Assembly: GCA_000961725.1 (NCBI GenBank)
Contig: LADS01000002.1
Coordinates: forward strand, 62,001-126,000
Origin: Desulfobulbaceae bacterium BRH_c16a
GTDB lineage: Bacteria; Desulfobacterota; Desulfobulbia; Desulfobulbales; Desulfocapsaceae
Length of the DNA stretch: 64,000 nt
Direction of reading: 5' to 3'
Below, in pieces: positions 1 through 10,048 of this stretch. Numbering within the stretch: the first letter of the stretch is position 1; the number at the start of each line of letters is the position of its first letter. The translations under genes were made by a program, and so were the position numbers. The notes under the pieces were generated by a model. The model was not told the DNA's origin and made no database searches. It saw only the letters and a list, made by a program, of their open reading frames with translations.

Positions 1-650
1 TGGATGACGACAGAGATATCGCCGATAACAGCAACCGGTCGACCGCTTTTTTCGGTGACTTGAGCGTATCCAGACGACCGGATGCCGCCTCAAGAGATAT
101 GGTCTCCTTCTGGGGCCAGGATCTCTTTTTATCCTACGAGAAAGGGCTGTCGGAGCTGGGCGGCGAACTGCCCGGCTATAACAGCGTTGTTTCCTTCACC
201 CAATACGTCCCGTCCTATTTCGAGCATCAGGGATTTGCCTTGACCCTCGTCCATCAGTCCCAGAACGGTCTGCTTACCTATGAAAAGGATTTGAGCATCC
301 CCAGAGGCTATAACGATTTCGACGACGAGGGTGATCTCAACCTGCGCAAAAATCTCCTGATGACCGCCGAGTACCACTTCCCCATCCTCTATTCCGACAA
401 TGGAGTCGGAATGTATGCCTACCACAGCAATCTGCTGAAAGGATCGCTTTTTGTCGACTACGGTGCGGGATGGGATGGCGGTTTCGATTGGGACTCGTGG
501 AACGGGAAGGCCAGGACTTCGGTCGGGGCGACTTTGACAAACAAAGGGGTTGTACTTGCGACTCTGCCGATCGAATACGGCATCGAGGTCGGATACAAAA
601 CCGAAGAGGAAGACGGCTTCGTAAATTTCATCTTCAAGATGGAGTTGTAA
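1..650 (+). CDS. C-terminal part of an outer-membrane beta-barrel-like protein (5' end outside window)
   Basis: The reading frame is open from base 3 to the stop at 648-650, so the gene begins left of the window. About 215 residues are visible. They alternate short hydrophobic and aromatic strands (for example VVSFTQYVPSYF, LLMTAEYHFPIL, GSLFVDYGAGW) with polar, Asp/Gly-rich turns, and the protein ends in a strand-like FVNFIFKMEL. This is how the barrel end of a D15/BamA-like or PD40-plus-barrel outer-membrane protein looks, but no signature motif is in view. The family assignment is an inference and the N-terminal domains are unknown. Confidence 0.45.
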   Translation, partial: DDDRDIADNSNRSTAFFGDLSVSRRPDAASRDMVSFWGQDLFLSYEKGLSELGGELPGYNSVVSFTQYVPSYFEHQGFALTLVHQSQNGLLTYEKDLSIPRGYNDFDDEGDLNLRKNLLMTAEYHFPILYSDNGVGMYAYHSNLLKGSLFVDYGAGWDGGFDWDSWNGKARTSVGATLTNKGVVLATLPIEYGIEVGYKTEEEDGFVNFIFKMEL

Positions 651-723
651 CCACCTGTTCAATAACAAGGTCTGCTGCAGTTCTGCGGGCCTTGTTTACC
701 AGAAGGTTGTTGAGCTTCCGGTA

Positions 724-1896
724 ATGAGCATGTTAATCTGCTTGAAAGCATGGGCCAAAAACAAGTCAATCACCACGTTAAAGCGATTACGAGCTATGAA
801 ATCACCGGGAAAAACACAAACAAAAAAAGTACAGGAATCGAAAGCCTCAGGATCGGATGGCAATGACCACGGACGCATCGTCTCCCTAGCAACCGGAGAC
901 GAGTGCCTGGACACCACCCAACTGAACCAGCTGGAGCAATCGTTCAGAGAATGGGCGGAGGATTCCCGCCGTTCCGATGTGCGTCTTTCCAGGCAGCGCA
1001 TCCTGCTCATTTTTCTTTTGATCAGATACACAGGTGCCAAGTTGAGCGAAGTCCTGGCACTCAACCCGTTCGAAGACATCGACTGGATTCGGCACACCGT
1101 GGTTTTTCGCGGCAGCGCCCTTGACCCGAGGGAAGTGCAGATTTCCCAAGCGCTGTCCAGCGAAATCCGGGATACTCTGGGCAATCCGCCATTTCAGCAA
1201 GAGTCGGGTACCGCGCTCAACCTGGACCCCGGTTTTGTCCGCCGCAAGTTCTACGAGCGGGCTCAGGCCTGCGGCTTTCACAAGCAGTTGGGCGGCCCGG
1301 AGACCATCCGCAAGGCTCGAGCCGTAGAACTCATGCGGAGCAACATGCCGTTACCGGCGGTGCAGATGATCCTGGGGCATTCGACCCCCAGCCTCACCTC
1401 GGCCTATGTCTCTTTTTCGAAAGAAGAAATTCAACTCGTTGCCAAACGTTTCATGGAAAAAGAGTCTTTGCGCAAAACTAGTGCGAGAAACTCTTTTTAC
1501 GCAAAAATCCAAAGCATTACGCGAGGCGATATCCAGACTCGTGTGGACCTGACGACTATCGACGGTCATCCCCTCACCACGGTGATCACCAACGACAGCC
1601 TGGAGAGGCTGGGCTTGCGTCAGGGTCGGTTGATCACGGCCGAGGTGAAAGCGCCATGGGTTATCCTGCAGGGCGGTGAAAATGATCCTGCAAGCAGTGC
1701 GGAAAACAGGTTTAAAGGGATTCTGACAAAGATAACCAGGGGAAAGATCAATACGGAATGCGTAGTGCGGATTTCCGATGCAACGGAAATTTGTGCCATT
1801 ATTTCCTCTGCGGGCGATTTGCTCCTTCAGTTGCACGAAGGGGACGGCGTCTGGGTTCTCTTCAACTGCTTTTCCGTGGTGCTGCATGTGGATTGA
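724..1896 (+). CDS. tunR: TunR-type tungstate/molybdate-responsive regulator (Xer-like domain plus two Mop/TOBE domains)
   Basis: Residues 85-235 resemble the catalytic domain of tyrosine recombinases: TGAKLSEVLAL at 103-113, a QMILGHSTPSLTSAY segment at 214-228. Two Mop/TOBE repeats follow, about 254-315 and 328-390, as in the ligand domain of ModE. The active site is degenerate: Arg I is K106, the HxxR-H box reads ETIRK (193-197), and only R196, H219 and Y228 are kept, so strand exchange is unlikely. This architecture is that of the TunR family described in sulfate-reducing deltaproteobacteria, transcription factors that evolved from recombinases and control molybdate transport and TSUP permease genes. 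The convergent MOT1 gene and the TSUP gene beyond it fit that role. The start is uncertain: ATG 724 has no clear ribosome site, and ATG 796 would drop a Lys-rich, poorly ordered N-terminus. Confidence 0.82.
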   Translation: MSMLICLKAWAKNKSITTLKRLRAMKSPGKTQTKKVQESKASGSDGNDHGRIVSLATGDECLDTTQLNQLEQSFREWAEDSRRSDVRLSRQRILLIFLLIRYTGAKLSEVLALNPFEDIDWIRHTVVFRGSALDPREVQISQALSSEIRDTLGNPPFQQESGTALNLDPGFVRRKFYERAQACGFHKQLGGPETIRKARAVELMRSNMPLPAVQMILGHSTPSLTSAYVSFSKEEIQLVAKRFMEKESLRKTSARNSFYAKIQSITRGDIQTRVDLTTIDGHPLTTVITNDSLERLGLRQGRLITAEVKAPWVILQGGENDPASSAENRFKGILTKITRGKINTECVVRISDATEICAIISSAGDLLLQLHEGDGVWVLFNCFSVVLHVD

Positions 1897-1928
1897 AAAA
1901 ATAAAAAACCCGTCCCGTCCCCTCCCGG

Positions 1929-3182
1929 TTAAATCTTGATCTTCATTTTCCTGATAAAAAGATCGGTCCCGATACCGACGGCAAAAGCCCATGCCATGTT
2001 TGGTACGGCAAGGGCGATGCCGGCAATTAAAAGAGCGATAAAATATTCTTCATTGGTTCTGAGACTTCTCAGCAGCGGGCAGAGTTCCAACCCGGCAAAC
2101 ACCAGAAGCACCCCCAAAACCGACTGGGGAATTATCGCCAGAAGAGTAAAGCCAAGTTCGCCGAGCACCAGGGCGACGATCACGAAAAAGATGCCGATCA
2201 TGATCGGTGCGCCTCCGGTCCTGGCCCCAAAACGGTAATGAGCGGCCAATCCGCCGGTGCCATGACACATGGGCACCGCTCCGAAGAATCCCGCCGGCAG
2301 GTTCATAAGCCCCATGGAAAAGGCGAATTTTCCGGCCTTGGCCTTATTCAGGTGGGGACTTTCCTTGAAGAGACTGAGACAGGTATCGGCTGTTCCGACA
2401 CATGCATTGCCGATGGTCAGAGGAATCTGCGGGAGGATCAACATGATGAAGGCAGTCCAGAAATCAGCGGCGGTGGGATGAATGAGCCGCATTTCCGTCG
2501 GTCCAAGGGAGATTGTATGCCCGGAAAGTCCGCCGAGAGCAATTCCTGAAACAATGCCTACGGCAAGTGCGACGAGAGCTGCGGGAAAGCGTCTGTTGTC
2601 GAGAAGGAGGAGGACGAGGGCGAAGACCGCAATGCCGATAATCAGATTGACCGGGTATTCGGACAGGCTGCTCTGCATGCCGGACATGAAGAGATTTTTA
2701 TCGATTATGAGTTCGATGCCTTTTTTAAGAAAGATCAGCCCCAGGGTCAGTTGAATGCCCCTGACAACCGCCTGCGAAAAAAGTTTAGCGATATGATCGA
2801 CCATCCCCGTCAAAGAGAACACCAGCAGGATGACCCCGAAAATGATTCCCGAAGCGCCGATAACCGATTCGGTGATCACTGCCGGATAGGCGATGGCTAT
2901 CGCCCCTACCGCCTTCAGCGGCTGCACGGGTATCGGCAGGCGAAAATAATAGCCGGCAATCAGGTAGAAGAGGCCAAAGGCCAGAAACACCGAGGAGGGG
3001 CTCAAACCGTTGATGAGGATCATGGCTACGACTATCGGCAGAAGCGTTCCCAGATCGCCGAATGCCCCCGCCAGCTCGACCCTGTCGAACCTGTGAATTT
3101 TGGCTTGGGAAAAAGTTCCATCATTTTCGGCCGGAGATGGAGTACCTTCGTCACTTAATGGTTCATCGGCGATTTTATTCAT
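1929..3182 (-). CDS. MOT1-family sulfate/molybdate permease
   Basis: A 417-residue integral membrane protein with about ten hydrophobic segments. Hallmarks of the MOT1 group (distant SulP relatives) are visible: GAFGDLGTLLP near the start of the membrane part, LPIPVQPLKAVGAIAIAYP, and PMCHGTGGLAAHYRFGART. It probably imports molybdate or a related oxyanion across the inner membrane. I chose the ATG at 3182 because AAGAGGAA lies about six bases upstream and the protein then starts just before the conserved part; the frame stays open up to 3401 but that extension has no family resemblance. It converges on tunR and is divergent from the TSUP gene. An operator-like site at 3229-3256 lies 47 bp upstream of its start, so control by TunR is likely (inference). 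Confidence 0.85.
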   Translation of the reverse strand: MNKIADEPLSDEGTPSPAENDGTFSQAKIHRFDRVELAGAFGDLGTLLPIVVAMILINGLSPSSVFLAFGLFYLIAGYYFRLPIPVQPLKAVGAIAIAYPAVITESVIGASGIIFGVILLVFSLTGMVDHIAKLFSQAVVRGIQLTLGLIFLKKGIELIIDKNLFMSGMQSSLSEYPVNLIIGIAVFALVLLLLDNRRFPAALVALAVGIVSGIALGGLSGHTISLGPTEMRLIHPTAADFWTAFIMLILPQIPLTIGNACVGTADTCLSLFKESPHLNKAKAGKFAFSMGLMNLPAGFFGAVPMCHGTGGLAAHYRFGARTGGAPIMIGIFFVIVALVLGELGFTLLAIIPQSVLGVLLVFAGLELCPLLRSLRTNEEYFIALLIAGIALAVPNMAWAFAVGIGTDLFIRKMKIKI

Positions 3183-3228
3183 GAGATTCCTCTTGCACAA
3201 TTGACTGAATTGAAGAAGACTTTTGCCC

Positions 3229-3256
3229 ATACACGAAAATTTTAAAAAACGTGATA
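3229..3256. promoter_or_regulatory. Putative TunR operator upstream of the MOT1 permease
   Basis: An imperfect inverted repeat with arms ACACGAA (3231-3237) and CGTG (3250-3253). The 14-base distance between ACACG and CGTG is identical to that in the better site at 3373-3400. It lies 47 bp upstream of the permease start codon. Binding by TunR is inferred from shared geometry and gene context. Confidence 0.5.
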
Positions 3257-3343
3257 GCAAAATATAAAACTGTTGATATTCTTTTGTCAAGCTTTGCCGC
3301 TTTGATTCGCATGAACCAGGTGGCACTATCCCAAACAAACGCC

Positions 3344-3371
3344 TTGACAAGTGACACGGAACATGGCTAAT
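3344..3371 (+). promoter_or_regulatory. Candidate sigma70 promoter of the TSUP permease
   Basis: TTGACA at 3344-3349 and GCTAAT (four of six matches to TATAAT) at 3366-3371 with a 16-base spacer. Transcription would start near 3378, inside the inverted repeat at 3373-3400. That is the arrangement expected for repression. An extra half site TGACACG occurs at 3352-3358 within the spacer. Confidence 0.4.
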
Positions 3372-3372
3372 T

Positions 3373-3400
3373 TGACACGAATATAACAATTTTCGTGTCA
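3373..3400. promoter_or_regulatory. Putative TunR operator between the MOT1 and TSUP genes
   Basis: A perfect spaced inverted repeat: TGACACGAA at 3373-3381 and TTCGTGTCA at 3392-3400, 28 bp in total with an AT-rich centre. The span resembles a Xer/dif recombination site (two 11-bp arms, 6-bp centre), which suits a regulator derived from a Xer recombinase. It covers the predicted start of transcription of the TSUP gene. Confidence 0.6.
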
Positions 3401-3433
3401 CAGTTCAATATTCGGTTTCCCCAGGAGATCGCC

Positions 3434-4399
3434 ATGGTTTTTCAAACCGCCGGAATAGAGGTACAACCCTGGATTCCACCGCTTGTTGCCTTCGTGATCT
3501 CATTTTTCACCTCGATGGGCGGAGTATCGGGGGCTTTTCTGCTGCTGCCTTTCCAGATGTCCTTTCTCGGCTATACCGCGCCATCGGTCAGCGCCACCAA
3601 TCAGTTATTCAATGTTGTGGCTATTCCCAGCGGAGTCTATCGCTACTGGAGAGAAGGCAGGATGGTCTGGCCCCTTACCTGGATAGTGGTGGCCGGCACC
3701 CTGCCGGGTGTACTGTTCGGTGCCGTCGTGCGTGTTAAATTTTTACCCGACCCTCAACAATTCAAGGTATTTGCCGCAGCAGTCCTGCTCTATATCGGAG
3801 TCCGGATGATCCGTGATCTCCTTGGAAAAGGAAACAACTCCGGCAACCTGACCAAGGCCCAGAGCGAGAAGCGGTTTCAGGAGATGGTGAAGCGGCACCG
3901 GACGGGAGGAAAAGATACCGGGCAGCTTGATCCCGCCAACCAGTCGGCGGTCAGATTAACCCACTTCAATCTTCGCCGATTCGGCTATACCTTCTATGAC
4001 GAACAGTTCGATGTATCGACCTGGGGCATCTTCTCGCTCAGTTTGATTGTCGGTGCTGTCGGGGGGATTTACGGCATCGGCGGTGGAGCCATAATCGCAC
4101 CGTTTTTCGTGACCTTTTTCGGTCTTCCCGTCTATACGGTTGCCGGAGCGGCACTGATGGGGACCTTTGTCACCTCGATCGCAGGAGTTGCCTTCTATCA
4201 AATACTGGCACCATTTTATCCCGGCATGTCAATTGCCCCGGATTGGCTGCTGGGCATTCTTTTCGGGTTGGGCGGAATGGCCGGCATGTATCTCGGCGCC
4301 AGGTGCCAGAAGCATGTCCCGGCAAAAGTCATCAAGTGGATGCTGGCCGGTATCATCGTCTTTACGGCGCTGAATTATGCCATCGATGTTTTGAAGTGA
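3434..4399 (+). CDS. TSUP (TauE/SafE) family permease
   Basis: A 321-residue membrane protein with the internal duplication of the TauE/SafE family: SMGGVSGAFLLLP in the first half and YGIGGGAIIAPFF in the second, separated by a hydrophilic loop of roughly 65 residues rich in Lys, Glu and Asn. Family members export or import small anions such as sulfite, sulfonates or sulfoacetate. In TunR-containing sulfate reducers, TSUP genes are known TunR targets, so molybdate or tungstate efflux is the attractive reading here (inference). ATG 3434 follows AGGAG at a good distance; the open frame from 3395 would overlap the inverted repeat. Confidence 0.85.
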   Translation: MVFQTAGIEVQPWIPPLVAFVISFFTSMGGVSGAFLLLPFQMSFLGYTAPSVSATNQLFNVVAIPSGVYRYWREGRMVWPLTWIVVAGTLPGVLFGAVVRVKFLPDPQQFKVFAAAVLLYIGVRMIRDLLGKGNNSGNLTKAQSEKRFQEMVKRHRTGGKDTGQLDPANQSAVRLTHFNLRRFGYTFYDEQFDVSTWGIFSLSLIVGAVGGIYGIGGGAIIAPFFVTFFGLPVYTVAGAALMGTFVTSIAGVAFYQILAPFYPGMSIAPDWLLGILFGLGGMAGMYLGARCQKHVPAKVIKWMLAGIIVFTALNYAIDVLK

Positions 4400-4463
4400 T
4401 CGATCCCATCCTGAAGGAAATCCTTTAACAGGTATAGGGCAGACCGTTTCCTAAGGAGAAATC

Positions 4464-4508
4464 ATGAGTCCATCACTAAAGATTGGAAATTTACAACTCC
4501 TTCCTTAA
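4464..4508 (+). pseudogene. 5' remnant resembling the start of a nitronate monooxygenase gene
   Basis: A strong ribosome site (AAGGAGAA, 4453-4460) precedes ATG 4464, but the frame stops after 14 codons: MSPSLKIGNLQLLP. The segment LKIGNL...P resembles the conserved opening of 2-nitropropane dioxygenase/nitronate monooxygenase proteins, which normally continue with an IIQGGMG motif. The stretch overlaps the 3' end of the opposite-strand PPK2 fragment, so the two remnants appear to be joined here. The match is short, so the identity is tentative. Confidence 0.35.
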
Positions 4509-5147
4509 TAGCTTTTTTTTGTATTTCTCAATATTCTCCTGAATACTGCTATCCAGCTGCGGCTCAACGATATCGGTATACTTTACCATCTCTTCATGTA
4601 GTATTTTTGCCACAAGAAATCTTGAAAGTGGCTTGTCGTCGGCAGGTATGATATACCATGGAGCGTGGGGTAATGAAGTGTTGTTGATAGCCTGCTCGTA
4701 ATGTACCCAGTAGTTCTCCCAAAGCTCTCTTTCTGTTAAGTCGCTGGGGGCGAATTTCCAGTTTTTGGTTTGTTTTTCCAGTCGTCGCAACAACCGCTTC
4801 CTTTGTTCTTCTTTGCTAAGATGCAAAAAGAATTTAAAGACCAATGTGCCGTTCTGAACAATGTGTTTTTCAAAGTTACGGATCTGATCAAAACGCTTAT
4901 CCCAGAAATCGCCTGGAATATCGTCTATATTTTCGATGCCGGGAATATTTTCGTTGAGCAGATACTGTGGATTGACTCTGGTTACCAGCACATTTTCGTA
5001 ATGGCTTCGGTTAAAAATGGAGTATTTCCCTTTTTGCGGCAGCGCCACATAATGCCGCCAAAGATAATCGTATTGTAATTCCTTGGTAGTAGGCGATTTG
5101 AAACTATGAACTACTACCCCCCTGGGAAAGAAATATAAAAAAGTCAA
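4491..5147 (-). pseudogene. Polyphosphate kinase 2 family gene lacking its 5' part
   Basis: The translation matches the central and C-terminal part of PPK2 enzymes, which transfer phosphate between polyphosphate and nucleotides: SFKSPTTKELQYDYLWR, LPQKGKYSIFNRSHYENVLVTRV, then a region with AP(W)YIIPADDK. Homology begins near PRGVVVHSF (about 5126). The preceding 60-80 residues of the family, including the Walker A P-loop, are missing, and the only available start is a TTG at 5147 without a ribosome site. The protein cannot bind nucleotide normally, so this is called a truncated gene. It lies in a scar of gene fragments between the TSUP gene and fic. Confidence 0.75.
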
Positions 5148-5179
5148 AAACGTCCCCTTGTTCTCCGGAAGGGAGTGCG

Positions 5180-5264
5180 TTTGCGGTGGTTAAGGCTGCT
5201 ATTCACCGCATGATTTGCGGTTTTGAATAGCCTTTGCGGCAAATACTCGCTATAATCACCGCAT
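5180..5264 (+). promoter_or_regulatory. fic promoter with an array of TGCGGT/ACCGCA half sites
   Basis: A perfect -10 element TATAAT lies at 5251-5256. Around it are five copies of a six-base half site in alternating orientation: TGCGGT at 5182, ACCGCA at 5205, TGCGGT at 5216, TGCGGC at 5235 and ACCGCA at 5258. Two of them (5205-5221) form a hairpin-like inverted repeat. Transcription would start near 5263, leaving a leader of about 20 bases before the fic start at 5283. The Fic protein has a C-terminal winged-helix-like region, so autoregulation is plausible (inference). Confidence 0.45.
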
Positions 5265-5282
5265 ATGATACGGAGATTATGC

Positions 5283-6443
5283 ATGTGGATATTTGAAAAG
5301 AAAGACTGGCCAAATTTCATCTGGGACGATAAAGCCCTTGCGTCGTTGCTCGCCGAGGCTCGTCACCGGCAAGGGCGTTTACTGGGTAAGATGGAGGTGT
5401 TAGGTTTCCCTATCCGGCAGGAGGCCAGCCTGAATATCCTCACAACTGATGTTGTGACCTCGTCGGCCATAGAGGGCGAAAAACTTGATACGGATGAAGT
5501 CCGATCTTCTATTGCTCGAAGATTAGGTATTCCTCTTCAAAACGACAAGCCTGTCGGTCGCGATGTTGAAGGGATTGTTGAGATGATGCTGGATGCGACG
5601 CAAAAATTTGATCGGGCTTTAACAGCGGAACGCTTGTTCGACTGGCATGCGGCTTTGTTTCCGACAGGTCGAAGCGGTATGCACCGCATCACCGTTGGTG
5701 CTTGGCGACCCGCAGAAGCAGGCCCGATGCAGGTTGTGTCTAGTCCAATAGGGCGTGAGACGGTGCATTATGAGGCGCCAGAATCATCCAGTCTTGATGC
5801 GGAAATGACGAAGCTTCTCTCATGGTTTGAAACTGACCTGAAGCTTGATCCTGTGCTTAAAGCGGGTATTGCCCATTTATGGTTTGTCACTATTCACCCA
5901 TTTGAAGACGGCAATGGGCGGATTGCGCGTGCAATTGCGGATATGGCTCTGGCAAGGGCAGATGGGACGTCCAGTCGCTTCTATTCTATGTCCAGACAAA
6001 TTGAGCAGGAACGCAAAGCATATTACACACAGCTTGAGAGACAGCAAAAAGGCAGTGTCGATATTACATCTTGGCTGTCCTGGTTTTTAAATTGCTTTAC
6101 GCGCGCTGTTGTTAATGCAGAAGATACACTGTCCTCGGTTCTTTTTAAGGCGGAACTGTGGAACCGGATTAATCCTGATCCGGTGAATGAACGACAGCGC
6201 CATATTATTAATCCCATGCTCGACAATTTTAAGGGACACATGACCACATCGAAATATGCTAAATGTACCAAATGCTCATCCGACACCGCACTTAGGGATT
6301 TGCGGGAACTCGTCGCCCGCCACATTCTGATTCAAAATCCGGGCGGGGGACGAAGTACAAGTTACCGCCTGATCACGGCAGAAGAACTGGAGCAAACTGG
6401 TGATAGGGTTATGTCCACGTCACATCTATCAGGTTATACATGA
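5283..6443 (+). CDS. Fic-domain AMPylase with N-terminal inhibitory helix and C-terminal winged helix
   Basis: A 386-residue Fic protein of the DUF4172-Fic-HTH layout. The catalytic motif [12 protein letters not shown] is at 205-216, and the inhibitory motif SSAIEG (S60, E64, G65) sits in front of it, as in class II Fic proteins that restrain themselves. Such enzymes transfer AMP to hydroxyl side chains of target proteins. Residues about 315-375 look like a winged helix-turn-helix. ATG 5283 was preferred over ATG 5265: CGGAG lies seven bases upstream and the protein then starts with the typical [12 protein letters not shown]. It is flanked by truncated genes on both sides and its codon use is AT-richer than the neighbourhood, so acquisition by transfer is likely. 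Confidence 0.9.
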   Translation: MWIFEKKDWPNFIWDDKALASLLAEARHRQGRLLGKMEVLGFPIRQEASLNILTTDVVTSSAIEGEKLDTDEVRSSIARRLGIPLQNDKPVGRDVEGIVEMMLDATQKFDRALTAERLFDWHAALFPTGRSGMHRITVGAWRPAEAGPMQVVSSPIGRETVHYEAPESSSLDAEMTKLLSWFETDLKLDPVLKAGIAHLWFVTIHPFEDGNGRIARAIADMALARADGTSSRFYSMSRQIEQERKAYYTQLERQQKGSVDITSWLSWFLNCFTRAVVNAEDTLSSVLFKAELWNRINPDPVNERQRHIINPMLDNFKGHMTTSKYAKCTKCSSDTALRDLRELVARHILIQNPGGGRSTSYRLITAEELEQTGDRVMSTSHLSGYT

Positions 6444-6634
6444 TGATTGATGCTGGACTGCCCCCCCGGCAAAACCTGGCTACCTTTTGCACCACCTGGC
6501 TGGGCTCCGTACAAACCGTGGACGAGTGTATCGGTAAGAACATGATTGACAAGGACGAGTACCCGAAGACAGCTGAGATGACGAAGACGGTTATCATCGA
6601 GCCGCACACAGGCTCGCCTTCAGAATTATCGTAG
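6440..6634 (+). pseudogene. Glutamate decarboxylase fragment
   Basis: This 64-codon frame starts in an ATGA overlap with the fic stop codon. Residues 10-20 ([11 protein letters not shown]) and 34-47 ([14 protein letters not shown]) match an N-terminal block of bacterial glutamate decarboxylase (GadA/GadB), where a similar 'NLATF' and 'IDK(D/E)EYP' pair is conserved. The match covers about 6467-6580 only; the rest of the roughly 460-residue PLP enzyme is absent and the downstream residues are unrelated. It is read as a remnant, not a coupled gene, even though the overlap could allow its translation. Confidence 0.6.
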
Positions 6635-6652
6635 AGAGCCCACTCATCGACA

Positions 6653-6697
6653 ATGAGACAGTCCGATCAACAATACGGTCTGTCTCATATTTTTTTG
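6653..6697 (+). terminator. Rho-independent terminator after fic and the gad fragment
   Basis: ATGAGACAG (6653-6661) pairs with CTGTCTCAT (6680-6688), extended by an inner CCG/CGG pairing, and is followed by a run of seven T (6690-6696). It closes the fragment region before the PhnD-like gene. Confidence 0.75.
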
Positions 6698-6862
6698 CGG
6701 GGTGATAGACGAAAAGAGGAGGAATTGTTTTTCTTTAAAGCCATAAATCTGATAGATTAAATGGATGGGGTTGGCAGCAATATCAGCACCTCCCAACCAT
6801 TGATCGGCCACACGTTTGTGACCGGAAAAGCTGTTAACGGCCAATGTAACCAAACAGCATCC

Positions 6863-7772
6863 ATGCCACAGAGATTTCTTTTCTTTTTCATGCTCCTGGT
6901 GTCTTTTCTCCTTGTATCCTGCGGAGAAAGGGAGGAGGCGGTCGAAGTATCCCTGGACAAGCGTCAAGAGATTACCTTCAGGCCGCAGTTGCCGGCAATA
7001 ACCTATGCCTACCTCCCTCAATACTCAAACACCGAGTCCTTTCAGCGCCATCACCGGCTGGTTGAATATCTTGCCAAACAGACCGGCCTGCCCATACGGC
7101 AGGTATTCCCGGACTCCTTTGCCGACCACATCAGTATGTTCGGCCAGGGAAAGATCGATATCTCGTTCTCAAACCCATTCATCTACGTCAAGCTGGCCAA
7201 CCGTTTCGGCGCCAAGGCCCTGACCAGAATCGTCGAGGAAGACGGGCGGGCGGAGTTCCGTGGCCAGATCATTGCCCGCAAGGACAACAAGGCAATCCAG
7301 TCGATTGAAGATTGCCGGGGCAAGTCATGGGTGGCTGTCGATCCCTCCTCCGCCGGAGGATATCTGTTTCCCCTCGGCCATTTCGTCGACCACGGCCTGA
7401 ATCTGCGTGATTTCAAAGAAGTCGTCTTTGCCGGCGGAAGGCAGGAAAATGTGATTCTGGGGGTATACGCCGGACTCCATGATCTGGGCTCGATCCGTGA
7501 AGGCTCCTTAAGAGTGGTGGAAAATAAAATCGACATCGATCAGATCAAGGTGATTGCCAGCTCCAGATGGTATCCCGGCTGGGTCTACGCCTACAGCCCA
7601 AGGCTGCCTCAGGATGCGGCGGACAAAATCAGAACCGCCATGCTCCAACTAGATTATGAAGATCCCGGGCATAGGGCTCTCTTCGATGCGGCAAAATTCA
7701 TCGGTTTTATCCCTTCCGACGATCGGGACTTCGATCCCGTTCGCGAGCTCAGTAAAAAGGTAGGGCTGAATC

Positions 7773-7780
<8 letters not shown>
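6863..7780 (+). CDS. PhnD-like phosphate/phosphonate substrate-binding lipoprotein
   Basis: A 305-residue protein starting MPQRFLFFFMLLVSFLLVSCG, a lipoprotein signal with lipobox LVSC, so it is probably anchored at the membrane. The mature part follows the PhnD/SBP fold: ITYAYLPQYSNTESFQRHHRLVEYLAKQTGLPI, a domain hinge with DISFSNPFIYV, and SWVAVDPSSAGGYLFPL. Its neighbour is a histidine kinase overlapping by 8 bp rather than a transporter, which suggests it senses a ligand for that kinase. The frame is open from 6761; I chose ATG 6863 because it puts the signal peptide first, although no good ribosome site precedes either start. Confidence 0.75.
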
Positions 7781-9830
<2,050 letters not shown>

Positions 9831-10014
9831 CGATATTGAGACACAACAAAAATTCAGCGCCTGCGCCAAAAAGTCTCCTGCCTCGGGTTCCCCACCAAGA
9901 AAAAAATGGGCACTCTGATTTTTACCTGATCGCGTAATATGTCAGGCTTATTCCTGTCTGGAAAACCGGCAAAAATACCTCTTGCGCATTTCAAACACTT
10001 GTTTTATTCTTTTG

Positions 10015-10033
10015 TTTAAATCATAAGTTTAAA
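10015..10033. promoter_or_regulatory. Candidate operator of the TetR-family regulator
   Basis: Two TTTAAA elements (10015-10020 and 10028-10033) flank a seven-base centre, forming a symmetric AT-rich site 15 bp upstream of the regulator's start codon. Such a position suits autorepression by a TetR protein. AT-rich symmetry alone is weak evidence. Confidence 0.25.
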
Positions 10034-10048
10034 AACCAGTGAGGAAAA

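Noticed and set aside
724..1896. A phage or integron integrase marking a mobile element
   Set aside because: The catalytic residues are partly lost and two Mop domains are fused, which identifies a TunR-type regulator; no att sites or cargo were seen.
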